64,000 bases of DNA from Tupaia tana (taxonomy: Eukaryota > Chordata > Mammalia > Scandentia > Tupaiidae): the NCBI GenBank assembly GCA_026018925.1, contig JAKSZU010000006.1, positions 194,538,949 through 194,602,948 of the forward strand, written 5' to 3'. The stretch's first letter is position 1. The number at the start of each line of letters is the position of its first letter. Positions 62,915 through 64,000 of this stretch are shown here, piece by piece. A model generated the notes under the pieces. It made no database searches. It had not been told where the DNA came from and was given only the letters and a program-made list of their open reading frames with translations. Made by a program: the position numbers and the translations under genes.

Positions 62915-64000
62915 TTTTTTTTTTCCACATAAGGAAGCATTTATTTGAGGTTTAACATGAAATCATACAAATAAAATTTGTATAAACACAAAGTCCACAT
63001 TGAGCCATAACACAGCAAAGGACAAAGTAAAAACAGAAAACTAATTGGTGGCTATAAACAGTTGGATATAGTTGTGTCTTGTGCACTATAAAGTCTTTTA
63101 CAAAATAACCATCTTAGATCGACAGTAGACCAATCTTCAATGTCATCCTGCAAGATGGGTTACTTTAACATCTCCTCCTGTTTTCTGCAATGTCCTCCTT
63201 TAGTATGGCTGGTAATTGTTTGGTGATTGCCACCCCTTGGAGATTCCTTGCCGTACTCTATTGGCCACTGGGATATCTATCTGGATATCTCTGTCCATAT
63301 CCACAGTTTCCATAGTTAAACCCAGTATGATCATATCCGCCACAGCCACTATAGTTTTTTTTTTTTTTTTAAGAGATTTTCGCTATAGGGCGCGTGCGCT
63401 CGCCAGACAGACAGAGAGAGACATTAGAGACAGAAAGCGAGAAATCACCCCCCAGAGGGGATGGTCACGCCTCAATCCCTTCTCCTCCATTCTCCTCTCG
63501 GGATCTTGGGCACGCAGGCACACCTGCCCGGCGTGAGTTTTAAGCCACCGGGTCCAGGACGCGAATCGTGGTCGACTACGTGGGAGTCCAGCGACATAGC
63601 CATTACGCTAACTGCTGGTTCCCAGCCACTATAGTTTTGATAGCCACCATAGGCACTAATGTCATTTCCATCTCCTTGATCATAATAGTTATTAAATCCC
63701 TGGTTCCAGTTCTGGCCCTGACCTTGGCCATGACCCCTAGTACCCCCTCTTCCACCAGTTGCAGCACCTCTTCTTCCTTTTTGTTGTTGCTGTTGCCTAT
63801 ATACCTTTGGGTTATGCAACCTTGAGTTCACATTTCCCGGAACCAATTTGATGGTATCTGTTTTCTAATAATTTCTTTATTGGTTCTTCCTCTGTATATG
63901 TGATAATACAAAATCCTCTTCTTTCATTCGTTTTTGTATCCATGGGAAGTTCAATCTCTCCAAAGGCTCTGAAATAGTCTTTGATTTGTTCTTCAGAAGT
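62915..64000 (-). pseudogene. HNRNPDL: Processed pseudogene of hnRNP D-like (HNRNPDL), 3' part
   Basis: HNRNPDL encodes an RNA-binding protein of pre-mRNA/mRNA metabolism with two RRMs and a glycine/tyrosine-rich C-terminus. Read on the minus strand from 64000, the copy encodes [16 protein letters not shown] and [14 protein letters not shown] (end of RRM2 with the RNP1 motif), then a [11 protein letters not shown] segment, [20 protein letters not shown] and NYSG. A 3' UTR follows with an AATAAA complement at 62940-62945 and the A-tail as a T-run (62915-62924). There are no introns. Damage: TAA at 63812-63814 after KVA, where I recall glutamine in the parent, and a frame change just after it. 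TAG at 63258-63260 near the C-terminus, small deletions and a SINE insertion follow. The 5' part lies outside the window. Confidence 0.92.
63358..63622 (-). mobile_element. SINE A-young, B-box variant subfamily, in the HNRNPDL pseudogene
   Basis: Antisense copy: T-run, AAGAGATTTTCGCTATAGGG, CGTGCGCTCGCC, end CGCTAACTGCTGGTTCCC. B-box complement GGACGCGAATC (sense GATTCGCGTCC) is the variant. Flanked by CAGCCACTATAGTTT (63343-63357 and 63623-63637). It landed after the pseudogene did. It joins the pseudogene frame to SINE-encoded residues, so the 124-codon frame 63472-63846 is a chimera. Confidence 0.96.

Noticed and set aside
63472-63846. Apparent 124-aa glycine-rich RNA-binding protein
   Set aside because: Chimera of HNRNPDL pseudogene sequence and an inserted SINE, and it begins out of the parental frame.

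Overview
This is a 64 kb stretch of non-coding nuclear DNA from a placental mammal. I found no intact protein-coding gene, rRNA or tRNA gene. The mammalian call rests on ancient repeats recognised by sequence: MIR, L2, MaLR/MLT1-type LTRs, hAT-type DNA transposon relics and lineage-specific L1 3' ends. The dominant element is a tRNA-headed SINE with about 45 copies here, many flanked by clear target-site duplications (TSDs). I do not know it from human, rodent, carnivore or ungulate genomes. It is reminiscent of the tRNA-derived CYN SINEs described in colugos (Dermoptera), but that species guess is inference only.

The SINEs fall into four groups. A-young (about 260 nt) has a head starting GGGACCAGCAGTTAGCG, a body holding GAGGAGAATGGAGGAGAAGG, and an end CTATAGCAAAAACCTCTC plus an A-rich tail. 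A-old shares the body but has a GGGGCCAGCAGGTGGCGTGG-like head. B is short (about 170-240 nt): the same old head, then a CT-rich stretch and GGTCAAATTAAAATAAATA. C is divergent, with only a recognisable outline. A single further element at 28.6 kb joins a tRNA-like head to a 7SL/Alu-like part.

Layout. 0-9.5 kb: a SINE pair sharing one target site, an L1 fragment, then an old interrupted LINE-like repeat carrying several SINEs. 9.5-30 kb: SINEs among MIR, L2, hAT and MaLR relics, a mini-mariner and a small palindromic transposon. 29.9-30.7 kb: a repeat-free block with a TATA/initiator arrangement. 31-44 kb: nested SINE and L1 insertions and an MLT1 LTR. 44.3 kb: a nearly perfect 50-bp inverted repeat beside a truncated SINE. 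44.6-46.2 kb: another repeat-free block. 46.3-60.1 kb: an MLT1 LTR split by two SINEs, a 1.15 kb 5'-truncated L1 with ORF2 C-terminal coding remnant, an L2-like tract and a MaLR LTR. 60.9-62.2 kb: repeat-poor candidate conserved sequence. 62.9-64 kb: the 3' part of a processed HNRNPDL pseudogene, minus strand, split by a young SINE and running off the window.

The features do not form a pathway. They record layered insertions, and TSDs often fix the order. The leads I rate highest are the foldback at 44.3 kb, CTCF-like cores carried by older SINE heads, a SINE subfamily with an altered B box, the tRNA-7SL composite, and two pairs of duplicated segments that meet at 40.4-40.7 kb.
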